Part shown: piece after piece, positions 63,305-64,000 of the stretch
Numbering within the stretch: position 1 is the stretch's first letter
Layout of the letters: each line of letters starts with the position of its first letter
Source of the DNA: Phycisphaerae bacterium
GTDB taxonomy: Bacteria > Planctomycetota > Phycisphaerae > Sedimentisphaerales > Anaerohalosphaeraceae
Assembly (NCBI GenBank): GCA_014859965.1
Contig: JACZKQ010000134.1
Span: forward strand, 18,474-82,473
DNA: 64,000 nucleotides
Direction: 5' to 3'
Program-made: the position numbers and the translations under genes
Notes under the pieces: model-generated
What the model was told of the DNA's origin: nothing
The model's database searches: none
What the model saw: the letters and a program-made list of their open reading frames with translations, nothing else

Positions 63305-63619
63305 ATGGAACACGACGAACCAGATTGGCTGAAGGAATTTGAAGTACGGTTTGACGAAGCAATGGCACAGTCAGATGCTTTAGGCGACGGAGTTCATGAG
63401 GGCAAGATATTCGCTGTTCGAGTGCCTGATGGATGTGCCTATTATCAGGTTGTCAGAGTGAATAAAAAAACTGCGAGGATAACATGGCGGAAGGATTTGA
63501 CTTTGGATGCCTATAAAGATGCCGTGTTGCAGGATGGAGGAAGTTTTGACATCGGTCGCATTCGGGCGATTGTGCGATTGGGTGAGTACTGGCGGCGGCT
63601 TCGACGAGAAAAAAGGTAA
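63305..63619 (+). CDS. Hypothetical island protein
   Basis: A 104-residue protein with no recognised domain: a charged N-terminus (WLKEFEVRFDEAMAQ), FAVRVPDGCAYYQVVRVNKK in the middle, and a basic end (EYWRRLRREKR). Such short proteins are frequent on plasmids and islands. It is followed after 47 bases by a small zinc-ribbon gene. Confidence 0.6.
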   Translation: MEHDEPDWLKEFEVRFDEAMAQSDALGDGVHEGKIFAVRVPDGCAYYQVVRVNKKTARITWRKDLTLDAYKDAVLQDGGSFDIGRIRAIVRLGEYWRRLRREKR

Positions 63620-63666
63620 TGTGGCAAAAGATGAAGAGTTGTTTTTAGACAGGAAAGGAACAGAAA

Positions 63667-63789
63667 ATGCAAGTTTATGTCTATCTATGCAGTAACGGAC
63701 AGTGCAGATACGTTGAAAGACGCGCTGGGGTTCGGAGTCAGATTCGTTGCTCGAAATGTGGTCACCTTATGAGGTATATAGCTGAGTAA
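63667..63789 (+). CDS. Small zinc-ribbon-like protein (40 residues)
   Basis: A 40-residue frame from ATG 63667, preceded by GGAAAGGAAC, to TAA 63787. It holds two cysteine pairs, LCSNGQC and CSKCG, the pattern of a tiny zinc ribbon. The function is unknown; such proteins may bind DNA or proteins. The good ribosome site and the cysteine spacing support that it is real. A hairpin follows it. Confidence 0.55.
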   Translation: MQVYVYLCSNGQCRYVERRAGVRSQIRCSKCGHLMRYIAE

Positions 63790-63810
63790 GGCAAATCAGG
63801 CACACTGTGC

Positions 63811-63840
63811 TGGGGCATGAGGCATGTTGCTCATGCCCCA
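63811..63840. terminator. Perfect hairpin after the small zinc-ribbon gene
   Basis: TGGGGCATGAG pairs perfectly with CTCATGCCCCA (11 bases) around an 8-base loop. No clear T run follows, so it may be a weak or rho-assisted terminator or another structured element. Confidence 0.5.
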
Positions 63841-64000
63841 TACTGCTTCTATTCTGACCATCAGGGCATGCTGCAACTGTCACATGTGGGGCAGTTCTCC
63901 TTGAACGGACTTGTAATGCCATTCTTGGCACATCTGAAGACGATTGAGTCGGATGAGAGACTGTTGTGCCGTTGCTAAGAGATATTGTGCAAGGTGGGGG

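Larger units (their letters stand above)
50468..64000. mobile_element. Integrated genetic island with its own replication and recombination genes
   Basis: From the tRNA-like fragment to the right edge the sequence is visibly more AT-rich than the chromosomal part and its genes are of mobile-element type: integrase, IS630-like protein, ParB-like, clamp-like, primase-like, DUF2958, HAD, two RuvB-like proteins, HTH and a second recombinase. No conjugation, capsid or packaging gene is seen within the window. The right end is outside, so its full nature (integrative plasmid, conjugative element or phage relic) is open. Confidence 0.8.

Noticed and set aside
1..64000. CRISPR arrays or cas genes
   Set aside because: No series of regularly spaced direct repeats and no Cas-type motifs were seen.

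Overview
The window looks like a chromosomal segment of a planctomycete, most likely class Phycisphaerae, carrying the start of an integrated mobile element at its right end. The taxonomic hints come from recognised sequence habits and not from any search: beta-helix proteins ending in a short dockerin-like NGDCxVxLxDxxxLAxHWL tail, a sigma/anti-sigma pair whose second member has an HX9DG-like pseudopilin module, Tat-exported Gfo/Idh/MocA oxidoreductases, BNR and PQQ propellers and a GH127 enzyme. The chromosomal part (about 1-50.4 kb) is GC-rich.

Left part (1-24 kb): a HEAT-repeat protein cut by the window edge; one intact beta-helix/dockerin gene with a decayed paralogue on each side; a tandem-PAS histidine kinase; YbaK-like and DJ-1-like proteins; exported sialidase-like, PqaA-like, BNR_4 and Gfo/Idh proteins; a radical SAM protein; a C-type lectin membrane protein coupled to a cyclophilin-fold protein; metallophosphoesterase; MtfA-like peptidase; ZIP transporter; two cyclophilins; remains of an ABC transporter; and an ECF sigma factor with its probable membrane partner.

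Middle part (24-50 kb): queG and mtnP diverge around a long inverted repeat; then a CGGC protein, priA, a proline tRNA, a very large coiled-coil lipoprotein, and a polyamine pair (ornithine decarboxylase-type enzyme and deoxyhypusine synthase-like enzyme). On the minus strand lie a class I aldolase and a tightly packed set running from a P-loop/deoxyribosyltransferase-like protein through deoC, pabB, a PabC-like lyase and a Nif3 protein to scpB, as well as prfA, rpmE and ldh. GH127 and PQQ-propeller genes close the chromosomal part.

Right part (50.47 kb to the edge): a more AT-rich island begins at a tRNA-like 3' half with an unusual tyrosine recombinase next to it. It carries an IS630-like protein, a ParB-like protein, a divergent DnaN-like sliding clamp, an archaeo-eukaryotic-primase-like protein, DUF2958 and HAD proteins, a RuvB-like protein that has lost its P-loop, and a divergent operon of active-looking RuvB-like ATPase, HTH protein and XerC/D-type recombinase. 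This looks like an integrative, possibly self-replicating element whose far end is outside the window. Its replication and recombination gene set is the most interesting content here.
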